Source: an uncultured Bacteroidales bacterium
GTDB lineage: Bacteria; Bacteroidota; Bacteroidia; Bacteroidales; P3
DNA length: 64,000 bases
Assembly: GCA_944321735.1 (NCBI GenBank)
Contig: CALUMK010000008.1
Coordinates: 1-64,000, forward strand
Direction: 5' to 3'
Every line of letters starts with the position of its first letter. The first letter of the stretch is position 1. Below the pieces are notes generated by a model that was given only the letters and a program-made list of their open reading frames with translations, was not told the DNA's origin and did no database searches. The position numbers and the translations under genes are program-made. Shown piece by piece: positions 16,776 to 26,195 of the stretch.

Positions 16776-18283
16776 AACTTGCTGAACACCGTTCCCAATA
16801 TATCATCCGCCAATATCTTCCCGGTAATCAGGCCCAAATGATCGATGGCCGAACGGATATCCATAGCCAGCAAATCGCCAGGAAGCCCGGAATCGAGGCC
16901 AGATTCCACCTTGCGCAAATCGATTTCAACCAAACCTAGAACCTCGTAATGACGGGCATTGCTCAAAACAAGCGCATTTTCATCCGGCAAAGAAGGAATC
17001 AACGCTCGCAATGCATCTTCCAGCAGATTCATGCCCATTCCCTGCTTCGCTGACAGGTACAACACATCGCCTTCACGGCCAGCCTCTCTCCCGATTGCAT
17101 CCACTTTATTGGCAATCATTATTATATTGGGGGCTTCCAATCCCCTTGCAACCTCTCCGCCAACCTTCATCCCTCCCTCAATCCGCTTTCTCTCCCCTCC
17201 GATACACTCACGATTCCTATCCAGCAAGCCGGCAGGAACACCTGCCGATTCACGGTCTCCCATCCCCTCGAGGGCGACCGATCCGGCTTCAGGAAAAGGC
17301 TGACACCCTAAAAACTGTTCCACATAAAGCCGAACCTCGTCACGAGCCATATCCAGAGTCATCGCTGAAGCGTCGTACACATACAACCAGACCCGAGCCT
17401 GGCGCATCTTCTGCAACGTCCGATCGATACCCATCCTTTCCACCGCATCCTCGCTTTCCCGCAGACCCGCCGTGTCGATAAAACGGAACTTCATCCCCCC
17501 GATATACCACACCTCCTCAATCGTATCCCTGGTAGTACCCGGCACATCGCTCACCAAAGCCCGTTCCTCATGCAGCAAAGCATTGATCAACGTACTCTTG
17601 CCCGCATTCGGCTTGCCGATAATCGCCACCGGAATCCCCTCCTTGATTGCATTGCCCAAACGGAACGAAGCCCGCATCGAATCCACCTTCAAACCAAGCT
17701 CTTTCAACAAAGCCCTCAGCTGCGAACGGTCGGCGAACTCCACATCTTCCTCCCCGAAATCCAACTCCAACTCCACCAGACTGGCAAATTCGAGCAACTT
17801 CAGCCGCAAAGTCTCTATTTCGGATGAAAACCCGCCCCGCAACTGCCGCAAAGCCAAATCATGCGCAGCCTTGGTCTCGCCCGAAATCAAATCCGCCACC
17901 GCCTCCGCCTGGCTCAAGTCCATCCGTCCGTTCAGGAAAGCCCGTTTCGTGAACTCCCCGGCTTCCGCCAAACGTACACCTAACGCAAACAAAGCCTGCA
18001 TCAAACGCTGCACGATATACGGGGAACCATGCACCGAAAACTCCACCACATCCTCGCCCGTGTACGAATGCGGCGCTTTGTAATAACTCACAACCGCCTG
18101 GTCTATAAACCCTTCTGCATCCTTCAACCCTGCCAGACGCAAAGTATGCGATGCCATCGCAGACACAGCCTTGCCCCCTATCGCCACGGCCGACGCCAAA
18201 GCCTGCGGCCCGCTCACTCTTACTATCGAAACACCCCCCTTGCCTGCCGGCGTCGCCGGTGCGCAAATCGTATCTTCTTGCAT
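16760..18283 (-). CDS. mnmE: tRNA modification GTPase MnmE
   Basis: MnmE with MnmG makes the 5-aminomethyl/carboxymethylaminomethyl group on U34 of several tRNAs. The N-terminal folate-binding part (DTICAPATPAGKGGVSIVRVSG), the G domain (GKPNAGKSTLINAL, DVPGTTRD, DTAGLRESED, IANKVD) and the C-terminal FCIGK with the essential cysteine are all present. ATG at 18283 is chosen because MQEDTICAPAT is the family start. The product is 507 residues, against about 450-470 usual. The excess is a hydrophilic insert of about 58 residues between the G3 and G4 motifs (17132-17308). The 3' end is the apparent integration target of the defence island. Confidence 0.95.
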   Translation of the reverse strand: MQEDTICAPATPAGKGGVSIVRVSGPQALASAVAIGGKAVSAMASHTLRLAGLKDAEGFIDQAVVSYYKAPHSYTGEDVVEFSVHGSPYIVQRLMQALFALGVRLAEAGEFTKRAFLNGRMDLSQAEAVADLISGETKAAHDLALRQLRGGFSSEIETLRLKLLEFASLVELELDFGEEDVEFADRSQLRALLKELGLKVDSMRASFRLGNAIKEGIPVAIIGKPNAGKSTLINALLHEERALVSDVPGTTRDTIEEVWYIGGMKFRFIDTAGLRESEDAVERMGIDRTLQKMRQARVWLYVYDASAMTLDMARDEVRLYVEQFLGCQPFPEAGSVALEGMGDRESAGVPAGLLDRNRECIGGERKRIEGGMKVGGEVARGLEAPNIIMIANKVDAIGREAGREGDVLYLSAKQGMGMNLLEDALRALIPSLPDENALVLSNARHYEVLGLVEIDLRKVESGLDSGLPGDLLAMDIRSAIDHLGLITGKILADDILGTVFSKFCIGK

Positions 18284-18526
18284 AACTTCAACCCTATCAA
18301 AATAAACTTCAGAGCCAGACCTGAATACCTGCAGCCCATCATTCAATATGCCAAGCCCGAATAGCCCGGCATTCCACCCTTGACATCCCCCTCCACAAAA
18401 AGACCGGCAGCCTCATCAGTTCTTCCTGACAAAGCCGCCGGTCAAACTATTGCCTTCATTCCCAGGATAGAAATCCGACAAATTCCCACTCCTGCCCGAA
18501 TCACTCATAGATTCGAAAACAGGTTC

Positions 18527-18823
18527 TTATTTATTCCACTTGTCTTTCAGCTTTTCAATCTGTTTTTTCAAAGCATCCACACACTGGTCAACCGCTTCTT
18601 CAAAAGTGTCGCATTGCTTGGAAGCATACAAATCATCACCCGGAATCACAATCCGCACATCCGCTACCTTGTTGCAGACATCATGTTCCTTATCCACCTT
18701 CAACGTCACTTCCGCTTTGATTGCCTGCGGGAGAAGTGTTTCAACTTTCATCACCTTTTTGTCGACAAATTCCGTCAACGCACTCGTCGGTTTGAATTTA
18801 ACCGCATTTAAAGACACTTCCAT
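18527..18823 (-). CDS. hpf: Ribosome hibernation promoting factor, short HPF/RaiA type
   Basis: The 98-residue protein (MEVSLNAVKFKPTSALTEFV...) has the beta-alpha-beta-beta-beta-alpha pattern of HPF/YfiA. It binds the 30S decoding region in stationary phase to block translation and protect ribosomes. The start at 18823 matches the family; an ATG two codons earlier (18829) is possible. The long C-terminal dimerisation tail of long HPF is absent. It lies downstream of xerC on the same strand, the order seen in other Bacteroidales. The 500 bp between them hold no gene I can support. Confidence 0.9.
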   Translation of the reverse strand: MEVSLNAVKFKPTSALTEFVDKKVMKVETLLPQAIKAEVTLKVDKEHDVCNKVADVRIVIPGDDLYASKQCDTFEEAVDQCVDALKKQIEKLKDKWNK

Positions 18824-19320
18824 AATCATTGTTTTTTGTTCGCCAAGACCTTGAACCGAAACAGCTTTCGAGAACACCCGGAAACCGACACCCGCCGGAT
18901 TCTTCAAGTCCTTTTACGAATAACCCGAATCCATGCATCCGGCATCGCTTCCGGCTCGTCCGCCACTCCGCCTCCCGGCCCGGCAAACGGTTATTATTGA
19001 GAGAACTTTACAACCGGGGCTTCCTAAAGCCCGGCTTTAAAACTTTGCCTAAGTTACAAATTTTTTCCCAATGTCCCACCATCCTTCCCGTTTTTAACTT
19101 TTTTTTAACTCAAACCCAGCGACCGATTCGGAGCAAATAGCCGCCCTTTCCAATCCAAAGAGAATATGAACCCATCGCCACAGATGCGTACTCCATCCAG
19201 CTTCCCCGGCTGAGACTCGTCCGAGAGCCTCACTTCCCAGTTTCTCCTTCAAGACAGCCATCCAAGGTTTCGCCGCCGGGCAGTTCCGATCCCCCCCGTT
19301 TCCCCTTCAAGCCCTCGGAT

Positions 19321-20370
19321 TCAAGCCCTCGGATGCGCCGATGCATACGATTTTTTCAGCTTTTCAATCGTGTTGTGCGTATAAATTTGGGTCGAAGCCA
19401 ACGAACTGTGTCCCAGCAATTCCTTCACCGAATTCATATCCGCTCCCTGGTTCAGCAAATGGGTCGCGAACGTATGCCGCAACACGTGAGGACTGCATTT
19501 TGACAGATTTGTATATAAATGAAGGCACTGCTTGACAATATAATAGACCGTTGTCCTGGGCATCGGCAAGCCTTTCTCTGTCACAAAAAAATTCAAGTCC
19601 CTATCGCGGGAAGTATCCGATGACATGTCGCCACCTCCCGGAAGCAGTCCGGCTTTTTCCAAAGGTCTCCCGTTTTTTTCCGAAATCCGGCCGGCATCAC
19701 CTATCAGACCGGTATTGCCCTTCAGACCGGTATCACCCGAAAATGCCCTGGCAATACCGCTACGCCCAGCATCCAGACAGCGCGAACGCAACAAACGGTA
19801 ATGCTCTATTTCCGGCACCAAAGCCGATGCAATCGGGATTATACGTTCTTTATTCCTCTTTCCCAGCACTTTGACCCGCATCATCCGTGTATCCACATCC
19901 TTGTCCTTCATCCCGATAAGCTCGGCAAGACGCATCCCTGTCCCATAGAACATCTCCACAATCAAATAGTTACGGTAAGCCGTAAAATCATCGGCATCCA
20001 CCTCCTGCCGTCCTATCTTCTCCATTCCGCTTTCCTCCACATACACCGGCAAACGCTTCGACATCTTAGGCAAAGGCACACGCAAAGTCGGATTCAATTC
20101 TATCAGATTGTTTTTCTGTGCATATTTATAGAAGGACTTCAAGCTTGAAATCTTGCGGTGCACACTGCTGGAAGAAAATTTCTGCTCCATCAAATCCACC
20201 ACGTAGGAACGAATCATTCCCGAATCGGCTTTCAACAAGTCGGCCTCATCGTAATGCTCCTTCAGATACCGCGCAAATTCGTCTAAATCTGAACCGTATG
20301 CCTTTACCGTACAAGGCGAATACCGCTTTTCCGCACGGATGTAATCGATAAACTGCTGGCAAATATCCAT
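19321..20370 (-). CDS. xerC: Tyrosine recombinase XerC with an internal insert
   Basis: XerC and XerD resolve chromosome dimers at dif. The N-terminal SAM-like core-binding domain (FIDYIRAEKRYSPCTVKAYGSDL) and the catalytic residues are visible: R in GTGMRLAEL, K in VLGKRNKERIIPI, H-R in PHVLRHTFATHLL, H in LLGHSSLASTQ and Y in IYTHN. The start at 20370 (MDICQQF) is chosen because upstream codons add no family sequence. At 349 residues it is about 50 longer than usual. The excess lies at residues about 197-259 (19594-19776), between the catalytic K and the HxxR motif, where the inserted segment holds hexapeptide repeats GDTGLK/GNTGLI/GDAGRI. XerC versus XerD is judged by position next to hpf. 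Confidence 0.88.
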   Translation of the reverse strand: MDICQQFIDYIRAEKRYSPCTVKAYGSDLDEFARYLKEHYDEADLLKADSGMIRSYVVDLMEQKFSSSSVHRKISSLKSFYKYAQKNNLIELNPTLRVPLPKMSKRLPVYVEESGMEKIGRQEVDADDFTAYRNYLIVEMFYGTGMRLAELIGMKDKDVDTRMMRVKVLGKRNKERIIPIASALVPEIEHYRLLRSRCLDAGRSGIARAFSGDTGLKGNTGLIGDAGRISEKNGRPLEKAGLLPGGGDMSSDTSRDRDLNFFVTEKGLPMPRTTVYYIVKQCLHLYTNLSKCSPHVLRHTFATHLLNQGADMNSVKELLGHSSLASTQIYTHNTIEKLKKSYASAHPRA

Positions 20371-20553
20371 ACAACGAAGATACAAAAATTCCCCGAACCC
20401 GGTCGATAGTTCCTCCTCTGAACGCCAGGCAGACTTTTCCCCTGAATATGCCATGGCTCCTGCCACTATGCCCCAAAGCATTTATCCATAGGAAGCACGA
20501 CAAACCAAGGCAGAAAGAACGCCTTTATACAAATCCGATATATGGAAAAAGCC

Positions 20554-20561
20554 TACTTTTG
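20554..20561 (+). promoter_or_regulatory. Possible -7 box for the IMPase-NfeD gene
   Basis: TACTTTTG fits the TAnnTTTG consensus, 181 bp before the start codon at 20742. The -33 region is weak. The rest of the 370-bp gap between the divergent xerC and this gene shows no ORF or RNA that I recognise. Confidence 0.3.
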
Positions 20562-20741
20562 CATCCGTTTGGGGCAGGAATTCCTCGGGCGAACCGAGTC
20601 CGAAACAAATGCAGACCGACCGGCATAACGGACGCAAGCCGAAGAACGTATCCCGGCAAGCCATGGAAAGCCCGCAAAACGGAAGCCCCGTAAAAACAAG
20701 CCCCGGCCGAACAAATCCAATTTCTTGAAAAACTTTGTATT

Positions 20742-23462
20742 ATGGCCTACCAACCCGCACTGGATTTGGAAAAGATGACCCAGCAGGTACTCGCCCTGAG
20801 CGAAACCGTAGCCGCTTTTATCCGCCAACAGGCAGAAAAAATCAGCAGCAAGGACGTGGAAGTCAAAGGCAGCCACGACTATGTGACCTACGTGGACAAA
20901 ACGTCCGAAAAAATGCTGGTGGAAGGCTTGAAGGAAATCCTGCCCGAAGCGGGGTTCATTGCCGAAGAAGGGACGGAAAAGGAGGAAGGGGCTCGATACA
21001 ACTGGATTGTGGACCCGCTGGACGGGACTACGAATTTCATTCACGGCATCCCGTTCTATTGCATCAGCATTGCCTTGCAAGACAAACTGGCACAGGAAGT
21101 TCCGGTAGCGCCGGCCCTGCCAGCCGCCCAAGCGGGCATCAAGGCAGAGAAGGAAGCCGCAAGCCAGACTGACAAAACGAAAGATAGCGAGCGAGGCTGT
21201 CCGACCAACGAAACCAGCAAGCTGAACCAACCGACAGAAAACCAGAGCAACCATCCGGAAACAAGCGTATCATCCGGAAACACCTTCATCCAGCCCAAAC
21301 CGATTCCGGAAGGGGAAATCATCCTCGGCTTAGTGCATCACATCAGCATGGATGAGAAATTCTACGCCTTCTGGGGCAGCCCGGCCTACCTCAACGGCAA
21401 ACCTATCCATGTCAGCCCCCTGCAAGACCTGGACACCAGCCTTATCGTGACCGGATTCCCCTATTACGACTTTGAACGCCTTGACGGATACATGGATTTG
21501 CTGAAAGAAACCATGCGTTCCACCGCCGGAGTCCGCCGCTTAGGCTCGGCCGCGCTCGACTTGGCCGCCGTGGCTGCCGGCCGGAGCGAGGTATTCTTTG
21601 AATACTGCCTCAAACCTTGGGATGTAGCCGCCGGGCAATTCATCGTGAAACAAGCCGGTGGACAAGTCTGCGACTTTGCCGGGGGCAACCATTACCTGCA
21701 CGGACGGGAAATCGTCTGCGGGAATCCCGGCATCCTTGCCAAATTCCTCAAAATGTTGCAGAAATACGTTCCATCCCATTTCCTAGTCACGCTATGCTGC
21801 CTGTTCAGCTTCCTTATTCCCACCGCTGCGCTAAACCCCATAGCACTGAATTCCAGCGAGTCGGACCATGTCGCTGCTATCTCCGTCACAGCCGCTGCGC
21901 CGGATCTCTCACGCGTATCCCACGATGCATTTCCTGCAGCAAGCCAACCGGCCAGCAAGGCCTCTGCGACCGAAAACTCCAAAACGACACCCCCGACAAA
22001 CACGCCAGAAAAGCCCGCAAGCCCGGTATCCTCCATATCCAATGGCGATTCAGCCGCAGTCTCTGCAAAACCGACAAAAAGGCCCGGAACTCCAGCCAAC
22101 GGAACCTGTATCCCTCCAGAACTACCGCAAGCCGACAGCCTCCCAAACCCGGCAACCGAAGCACAAGCAACGGATATCCGAACCACACCGACCCTTTACC
22201 GCTTTACCATAGACGATGAAATCGGCCCTGCCGCCGCCCGGCTCACGAAAAAAGCCCTGAACGAAGCCAGCGAACAAAACGCTGACTACATCCTTCTGGA
22301 ACTGAACACCTTCGGCGGAACGCTCAAAGAAGCCGACGAAATCCGGACTATGCTTTTGGAATGCCCTACCCCTACCATGGTCTATATCAACATCAACGCT
22401 GCCTCCGCCGGGGCACTGATTTCCATCGCCTGCGACAGCATCTACATGAACCCGGCCGCCACCATCGGGGCTGCCACCGTGGTCGATGCCCAAGGCGAAG
22501 TGCAAGCCGATAAGTACCAATCTTATATGCGGGCCATGATGCGCGCCACTGCTGAAGCCACCGGCCGCGATCCGCACATAGCCGAAGCCATGGTGGACGA
22601 ACGAATCAGCATAAAAGGCATCAGCGACAGCGGCAAAGTACTCACATTCACCGCTTCCGAAGCCCTGCAACACCACTACTGCCAAGGGATTTACCCCGAT
22701 GCCGAGACCGCGCTGCAATCCCTCGGATTAGACCAAAGCCGGCAAGTGAAACAGGAACTGAAAGCCACCGACAAAATCATCCATTTCTTAGTCAATCCTT
22801 TCGTCAGCGGCATTCTGATAATGATGATCATAGGCGGCATCTATTTTGAATTGCAGACCCCCGGCATCGGATTTGCCTTAGGCGTTGCCGTGCTCGGCTG
22901 CCTGCTTTACTTCGCGCCCCATTATCTGGAAGGCCTCGCCTCCCATTGGGAAATCCTGATCTTCCTTGTCGGATTAGTCCTCATCGTCCTCGAAATCTTT
23001 GTGATACCCGGCTTCGGCGTGGCCGGAATCAGCGGCATCTTCCTCGTCTGCGCCGGGCTGACCCTCGCCTTGGTCGATAACTGGGGGCTGAATTTCAGCC
23101 TCGTCAACCCGCTCAAACTCTTGGAAGCCGCCGCCGTGGTCGTGGTAAGCACCGTCTTAACCCTGATTATAGGCTACAAGCTCAGCCTCAGGCTCTTCGG
23201 ACGACGTGTCAGGGGCTACGCCTTGGCGCTCGACAGCGAACAGAAAAAAGAAGACGGCTTTGTTTCCGTTGCCGGACTATCTGACTACCAGTCCTTAGTA
23301 GGCCGCGAAGCCATTGCCGAAAGCGTCCTTCGCCCCGCTGGGAAAATCAATATCGACGGCGAACTTTACGATGCCACTTCCGAAAGCGGTTTCATCGAAA
23401 AAGGCAGCAAAGTCAAGACCCAACGCTTTGAAAATGCCCAGTTTTTTGTCCGTAAAATATAA
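20742..23462 (+). CDS. Inositol-monophosphatase / NfeD membrane-protease fusion
   Basis: A single 906-codon frame covers two proteins that are normally separate. Residues 1-340 are an inositol-monophosphatase (metal motifs EEGTEKE, DPLDGTTNF, and KPWDVAAG). Residues from about 338 start with a typical signal sequence (LVTLCCLFSFLIPTAA). A Pro/Ser/Thr-rich linker of about 110 residues follows, then an NfeD ClpP-like protease with Ser in NAASAGALISIACD and Lys in ADKYQSYM, several membrane helices (FVSGILIMMIIGGIYF, ILIFLVGLVLIVLEIFVI) and a C-terminal OB-like domain. An in-frame ATG at 21753 would begin NfeD just before its signal peptide, so translation restart or two products are possible. 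The IMPase half also has an insert of about 75 residues (21087-21311). The fusion is odd topologically, as IMPase is cytosolic. Confidence 0.85.
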   Translation: MAYQPALDLEKMTQQVLALSETVAAFIRQQAEKISSKDVEVKGSHDYVTYVDKTSEKMLVEGLKEILPEAGFIAEEGTEKEEGARYNWIVDPLDGTTNFIHGIPFYCISIALQDKLAQEVPVAPALPAAQAGIKAEKEAASQTDKTKDSERGCPTNETSKLNQPTENQSNHPETSVSSGNTFIQPKPIPEGEIILGLVHHISMDEKFYAFWGSPAYLNGKPIHVSPLQDLDTSLIVTGFPYYDFERLDGYMDLLKETMRSTAGVRRLGSAALDLAAVAAGRSEVFFEYCLKPWDVAAGQFIVKQAGGQVCDFAGGNHYLHGREIVCGNPGILAKFLKMLQKYVPSHFLVTLCCLFSFLIPTAALNPIALNSSESDHVAAISVTAAAPDLSRVSHDAFPAASQPASKASATENSKTTPPTNTPEKPASPVSSISNGDSAAVSAKPTKRPGTPANGTCIPPELPQADSLPNPATEAQATDIRTTPTLYRFTIDDEIGPAAARLTKKALNEASEQNADYILLELNTFGGTLKEADEIRTMLLECPTPTMVYININAASAGALISIACDSIYMNPAATIGAATVVDAQGEVQADKYQSYMRAMMRATAEATGRDPHIAEAMVDERISIKGISDSGKVLTFTASEALQHHYCQGIYPDAETALQSLGLDQSRQVKQELKATDKIIHFLVNPFVSGILIMMIIGGIYFELQTPGIGFALGVAVLGCLLYFAPHYLEGLASHWEILIFLVGLVLIVLEIFVIPGFGVAGISGIFLVCAGLTLALVDNWGLNFSLVNPLKLLEAAAVVVVSTVLTLIIGYKLSLRLFGRRVRGYALALDSEQKKEDGFVSVAGLSDYQSLVGREAIAESVLRPAGKINIDGELYDATSESGFIEKGSKVKTQRFENAQFFVRKI

Positions 23463-23576
23463 AATTGAACCCAAAGGAGTAAGCGCACCGCAGACACTCA
23501 AAAATCCTCAGCCGCGCATACTCGCCAACACAAGGCCGAATCCGACAAAAATCGTATCGGCCAAGAAAAGAACAAG

Positions 23577-24833
23577 ATGATGCAAAAAAAACAACCCATA
23601 GAAATCATGGCTCCGGTGGGTTCCTACCCCGCCTTGCATGCCGCTATCCACGCCGGAGCCGATGCCGTCTATTTCGGTGTCGGGAAACTCAATATGCGAG
23701 CCAGAGCCGCACTCAACTTCCAAGTGGAAGATTTGGCCGAAATCACCCGGATCTGCCATGAAAAAAACGTCAAGACCTACTTGACCCTCAACACGATTAT
23801 CTACGACGAGGAAATCGAGGAAAGCCACCGGGTGCTGGAAGCCGCCAAGGCCAACGGCATCGATGCCGTCATCTCATCCGACTGGGCTGTCATCACTTAC
23901 GCCCGTCAAATAGGGGTCGAAGTCCATATTTCCACCCAATGCAATGTCAGCAATTTCGAAGCCGTGAAATTCTACGCCCAGTTTGCCGATGTGATGGTGA
24001 CCGCCCGCGAACTGCGCTTGGACCAAGTAGCGGAAATCATCCGCAAAATTCACGAACAGAACATCTGCGGCCCGTCCGGGAAACCGGTCCAGATTGAAAT
24101 CTTTGCCCACGGAGCGCTTTGCATGGCGGTTTCCGGCAAATGTTACCTGAGCCTGGACTATTACAATTCCTCGGCCAACCGGGGTTCCTGCCTGCAACTC
24201 TGCCGCCGTCCCTACAAGCTGAGCCAGACCGATGGGGAAAAAGACGTGGAAATAGAAGTGGACAATGAATACCTGCTATCTCCCAAAGACCTCAAGACCA
24301 TCGATTTCCTAGACAAAATCCTGCAAGCCGGGGTCAGCGTCCTCAAAATCGAAGGCCGAGGCCGCTCCGCCGATTACGTGATGACCGTCACCAAGGTTTA
24401 TAAGGAGGCGGTCATCGCCTGGCAGGAAGGAAACTATACCAAGGAAAACATCGAAAAGTGGACCAAGGAATTAGAGACCGTCTATAACCGGGGCTTCTGG
24501 AGCGGCTATTACTTAGGGCAGAAAATGGGCGAATGGGCACCAAAATACGGTTCCAGTGCCACGACGCAGAAAACCTACGTGGGCAAAATCACCAATTTCT
24601 TCGACCGTCTCAGCGTGGCCGAACTCAAAGTGGAAGCCTCCCACCTCAAAATCGGGGACAAATACGTGATTATCGGGAACACCACCGGGGTTTACGAAGA
24701 CACGGTCAAGGAAATCCGGATGGACGACCAAGCGGTGCAGGAAACCGTCCAAGGCACTTTCTGCTCCATCAAGACTCTGCGCGAGGTACACCGGGGAGAC
24801 AAGCTCTACCGGGTTGACCAGGTGGAACGCTGA
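23577..24833 (+). CDS. U32 family peptidase-like protein (TrhP/YegQ type)
   Basis: The 418-residue protein has the U32 TIM-barrel start (IEIMAPVGSYPALHAAIHAGADAVYFG) and the four-cysteine signature region (HGALCMAVSGKCYLSLDYYNSSANRGSCLQLCRRPY), which in relatives ligates an iron-sulphur cluster. Proteins of this size and type are needed for the prephenate-dependent hydroxylation of U34 in tRNA (TrhP) rather than for proteolysis; assignment to TrhP is by family resemblance. The C-terminal beta-barrel (KTYVGKITNFFDRLSVAEL) is present. It lies 115 bp after the NfeD fusion. The 290 bp that follow contain no gene I can support. Confidence 0.85.
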   Translation: MMQKKQPIEIMAPVGSYPALHAAIHAGADAVYFGVGKLNMRARAALNFQVEDLAEITRICHEKNVKTYLTLNTIIYDEEIEESHRVLEAAKANGIDAVISSDWAVITYARQIGVEVHISTQCNVSNFEAVKFYAQFADVMVTARELRLDQVAEIIRKIHEQNICGPSGKPVQIEIFAHGALCMAVSGKCYLSLDYYNSSANRGSCLQLCRRPYKLSQTDGEKDVEIEVDNEYLLSPKDLKTIDFLDKILQAGVSVLKIEGRGRSADYVMTVTKVYKEAVIAWQEGNYTKENIEKWTKELETVYNRGFWSGYYLGQKMGEWAPKYGSSATTQKTYVGKITNFFDRLSVAELKVEASHLKIGDKYVIIGNTTGVYEDTVKEIRMDDQAVQETVQGTFCSIKTLREVHRGDKLYRVDQVER

Positions 24834-25123
24834 TTCGGAAACATGGCAGGGCTGCGGATACCGGCACATCTGCCAGACCATCAAATGGAATACTGGCCAA
24901 TCCGCCCGCTTTCCTAAGGATGCTGCGAATCAACCTCATAGCCAACGCAAAAACTCGACAACCGTAATTTGTGCAAACTTTCCTGTAAAACGGATAAGCC
25001 GGTTTGTACATTCTGGCTTACCTTTGCAAAATGAAAAACCGCCTTGTGCCAAAGGCTGCCCCATAAGGATCCGACTCCGCCAACGGCAAGCCTTCAGGCA
25101 AAAGCGAAAAAACAAAACACTCC

Positions 25124-25642
25124 ATGCAAGCCACCAGACAAAACGTACAGCTTTATTCCTTGGCGTACAGCGATGTGAAAACCTATCTGTTCGCTGCGGC
25201 CTTCATCATTGGCAATATCGCCTTGCCCCAGCTCTGCCATCTGATTCCCCAAGGCGGATTCCGTTTCCTGCCCATCTATTTCTTTACCTTGATTGCCGCC
25301 TACAAATACGGCTGGCGGGTAGGGCTGCTGACCGCTTTGGCTTCGCCCATCCTCAATTCCCTGCTGTTCGGGATGCCGGCTGCCAGCGTGCTGCCATCCA
25401 TCTTGATCAAATCCACCCTCTTGGTGGCCGGAGCCAGTTTCGCCGCATCCCGTTTCCATAAAGCCAGTCTCGGACTCTTGGTCGCCGTCGTGGCTTTCTA
25501 CCAAGTCCTGGCTACTTTAGCCGAATGGGTCATCTGCGGTTCTTTCTACGCTGCCATCCAGGATTTCCGGATCGGCCTGCCGGGAATGCTGTTGCAAATC
25601 GTAGGAGGCTGGCTGATTATAAACCGTTTAATCCGCAAGTAA
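25124..25642 (+). CDS. ECF-transporter S-component-like membrane protein
   Basis: The 172-residue protein has about five or six hydrophobic segments ([108 protein letters not shown]). The size and layout are those of substrate-binding S components of energy-coupling-factor vitamin transporters. The substrate cannot be read from the sequence, and no A or T components are nearby, so it would share a distant ECF module. The stop codon is one base before tatA. Confidence 0.7.
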   Translation: MQATRQNVQLYSLAYSDVKTYLFAAAFIIGNIALPQLCHLIPQGGFRFLPIYFFTLIAAYKYGWRVGLLTALASPILNSLLFGMPAASVLPSILIKSTLLVAGASFAASRFHKASLGLLVAVVAFYQVLATLAEWVICGSFYAAIQDFRIGLPGMLLQIVGGWLIINRLIRK

Positions 25643-25643
25643 G

Positions 25644-25835
25644 ATGTTGCAGATACCTTTGTTCATCGGTGGCATCGGCATGCAGGAACTCCTGCTGATA
25701 GGCCTCGTCATCCTGCTCTTCTTTGGCGGCCGCAAAATCCCTGAACTGATGAAAGGGCTCGGCAAAGGCGTCCGCAGCTTCAAGGACGGAATGAACGGAA
25801 AAACAGACGAAACCGACAACCAAAACCAGCAATAA
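25644..25835 (+). CDS. tatA: Twin-arginine translocase subunit TatA
   Basis: The 63-residue protein has one N-terminal membrane helix ([20 protein letters not shown]), the conserved FGGRKIPEL hinge, an amphipathic helix ([17 protein letters not shown]) and a short acidic tail. TatA forms the export pore for folded proteins. The first ATG (25644) is preferred because Bacteroidales TatA often begins with a short [14 protein letters not shown] leader; the internal ATG at 25680 is the alternative. It overlaps no gene but follows the ECF component by one base, so both share a transcript. TatC is not in the window. Confidence 0.9.
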   Translation: MLQIPLFIGGIGMQELLLIGLVILLFFGGRKIPELMKGLGKGVRSFKDGMNGKTDETDNQNQQ

Positions 25836-25911
25836 CAGAAGTTTTCTTTCTTCTCGAAAGACTTCCGGCTAGAGGGTGTATCATTCTCTTGATGCACCCT
25901 TTTTTTTTTAA

Positions 25912-26106
25912 CCCAAATCGGTCATTAGACTTTGGGTAGATTGTCCGCTTATGTCATGCAGCATGCTTCTCGCCTAGCCGAAGGCGTAGCGGGCTACGTC
26001 GAGGCGTAGCGAGGAGCAAGATGCGGACAGAAGCGAACAAGATGCACAAAAGCATCCCTCTTCGAAAACAGGAAACACACTCGGCGAGTCTAATGACCGA
26101 TTTGGG
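25912..26106 (+). mobile_element. MITE, copy 2 (195 bp)
   Basis: It has perfect 19-bp terminal inverted repeats, CCCAAATCGGTCATTAGAC and complement, and 5-bp target duplications TTTAA at 25907-25911 and 26107-26111. It is in the same orientation as copy 3 and opposite to copy 1. The inside includes a GC-rich palindromic core (TAGCCGAAGGCGTAGCGGGC). It sits between tatA and the lamin-tail gene and breaks no visible gene. Confidence 0.9.
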
Positions 26107-26195
26107 TTTAAGGACTGCCCGTATCCTCCGTCATCCCAAGGCTACCATGCCGAATTCCTCCGCACACAATCCCGTTTCCGGCCTAAACATCCCTC

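Noticed and set aside
17011..18266. Long + and - strand frames antisense to mnmE
   Set aside because: They arise from GC-rich third positions opposite mnmE; their peptides are Pro/Arg/Ser-rich with no domain.
19316..19346. Tandem TTCAAGCCCTCGGAT at the end of xerC as an att site
   Set aside because: It is a single 15-bp local duplication with no second copy nearby and no element attached to it.
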